Assembly: GCA_945890735.1 (NCBI GenBank)
Contig: CAMDCZ010000078.1
Location: 1-5,571, forward strand
Direction of reading: 5' to 3'
Origin: Bordetella parapertussis
Lineage (GTDB): Bacteria > Pseudomonadota > Gammaproteobacteria > Burkholderiales > Burkholderiaceae_C
Length of the DNA: 5,571 bases
The notes below the pieces were generated by a model. The model was not told the DNA's origin and did no database searches. It saw nothing but the letters and a program-made list of their open reading frames with translations. Shown in pieces: positions 5,233 to 5,571 of this stretch. The position numbers were made by a program, and so were the translations under genes. Numbering within the stretch: position 1 is the stretch's first letter; the number at the start of each line of letters is the position of its first letter.

Positions 5233-5571
5233 TCACTGCTCCACAAACGCCCGCTCCACCACGAAGTCGCCGGGGGTGGTGGTGTTGCCCTCTTTGAAGT
5301 GGCGTTCTTCCAGCAGGGTTTTCAGGCTTTTCAGCATCTGCGGGCTGCCACACAGCATGACCCGGTCGGTTTCAGGGTTGAGCGCAGGCAGGCCCAGGTC
5401 GGTGGTGAGCTTGCCGCTCTCGATCAAATCGTTGATGCGGCCCTGGTTGCGAAACGGCTCACGGGTGACCGTGGGGTAGTACAGCATTTGCCCGCTGACC
5501 ATCTCGCCCAACAGTTCGTGTTGCGGCAGTTCTTGCGTGAGGTAGTCGTGGTAGGCCAGTTCTTTGACCTC
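5233..5571 (-). CDS. fpr: Ferredoxin--NADP+ reductase, C-terminal part (5' end off the right edge)
   Basis: 112 residues are visible, open to the window edge and ending at TGA 5233-5235. They cover most of the NADP(H)-binding domain of a bacterial subclass-IA ferredoxin/flavodoxin reductase: V2-K-E-L-A-Y-H-D-Y-L, L30-Y-Y-P-T-V-T-R-E-P-F40, R41-N-Q-G-R, V71-M-L-C-G-S-P-Q-M79 (pyridine-nucleotide site) and the C-terminal E107-R-A-F-V-E-Q. The ERAFVE(K/Q) tail beyond the flavin-facing region is typical of Azotobacter, Pseudomonas and Rhodobacter Fpr. Reaction: FAD-dependent reversible electron transfer between NADPH and ferredoxin or flavodoxin, cytosolic, used in Fe-S supply and oxidative-stress defence. 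The FAD-binding N-terminal half is outside the window. A TTG at 5511 could mimic a start, but sequence similarity continues upstream of it, so the gene is simply cut by the window. Confidence 0.93.
   Translation of the reverse strand, partial: EVKELAYHDYLTQELPQHELLGEMVSGQMLYYPTVTREPFRNQGRINDLIESGKLTTDLGLPALNPETDRVMLCGSPQMLKSLKTLLEERHFKEGNTTTPGDFVVERAFVEQ

Overview
The window looks like a chromosomal segment from a betaproteobacterium, most likely order Burkholderiales and family Comamonadaceae (Limnohabitans/Rhodoferax/Polaromonas type). This rests on the moderately GC-rich coding sequence, the DUF1841 protein, a PcaF-type thiolase, an Azotobacter/Pseudomonas-type ferredoxin-NADP+ reductase, and a MoxR ATPase paired with a VWA protein. 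The taxonomic call comes from remembered protein families, not from a database search.

Left part (1-1799, minus strand): a two-gene unit encoding a MoxR-family AAA+ ATPase, followed after 9 bp by a VWA protein of the CoxE-like class that runs off the left edge. Such pairs act as ATP-driven chaperones or metal-centre maturation and activation machines; the client is not visible here. Divergent from it is a secreted di-heme cytochrome c4-type protein (1887-2546, plus). The 87-bp gap between them holds a perfect TATAAT box. A strong hairpin plus T-tract (2567-2592) ends the cytochrome transcript and separates it from the convergent DUF1841 gene (2611-3045, minus).

Centre (3075-4277, plus): a full-length thiolase closely resembling 3-oxoadipyl-CoA thiolase (PcaF), the last step of the beta-ketoadipate/phenylacetate pathways. 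It starts only 29 bp from the divergent DUF1841 start codon. No other aromatic-degradation genes lie in the window.

Right part: between the thiolase and a convergent ferredoxin-NADP+ reductase gene (from 5233 to the right edge, minus, 5' end missing) sits a compact type II toxin-antitoxin module. It has a near-consensus sigma-70 promoter, palindromic operator-like DNA, a DUF1778 ribbon-helix-helix antitoxin (4413-4682) and a GNAT acetyltransferase toxin (4679-5158) overlapping it by 4 bp. This TacAT/AtaRT-like cassette is the accessory element of the window; the rest looks like ordinary chromosomal metabolism. No IS element, CRISPR array, tRNA or rRNA was seen, and no stretch over 300 bp lacks a gene. 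I found no convincing wholly new system. The best leads are the operator architecture and altered acetyl-CoA loop of the toxin-antitoxin module, the MoxR-VWA pair of unknown client, and a histidine/glutamate pattern in the DUF1841 protein.
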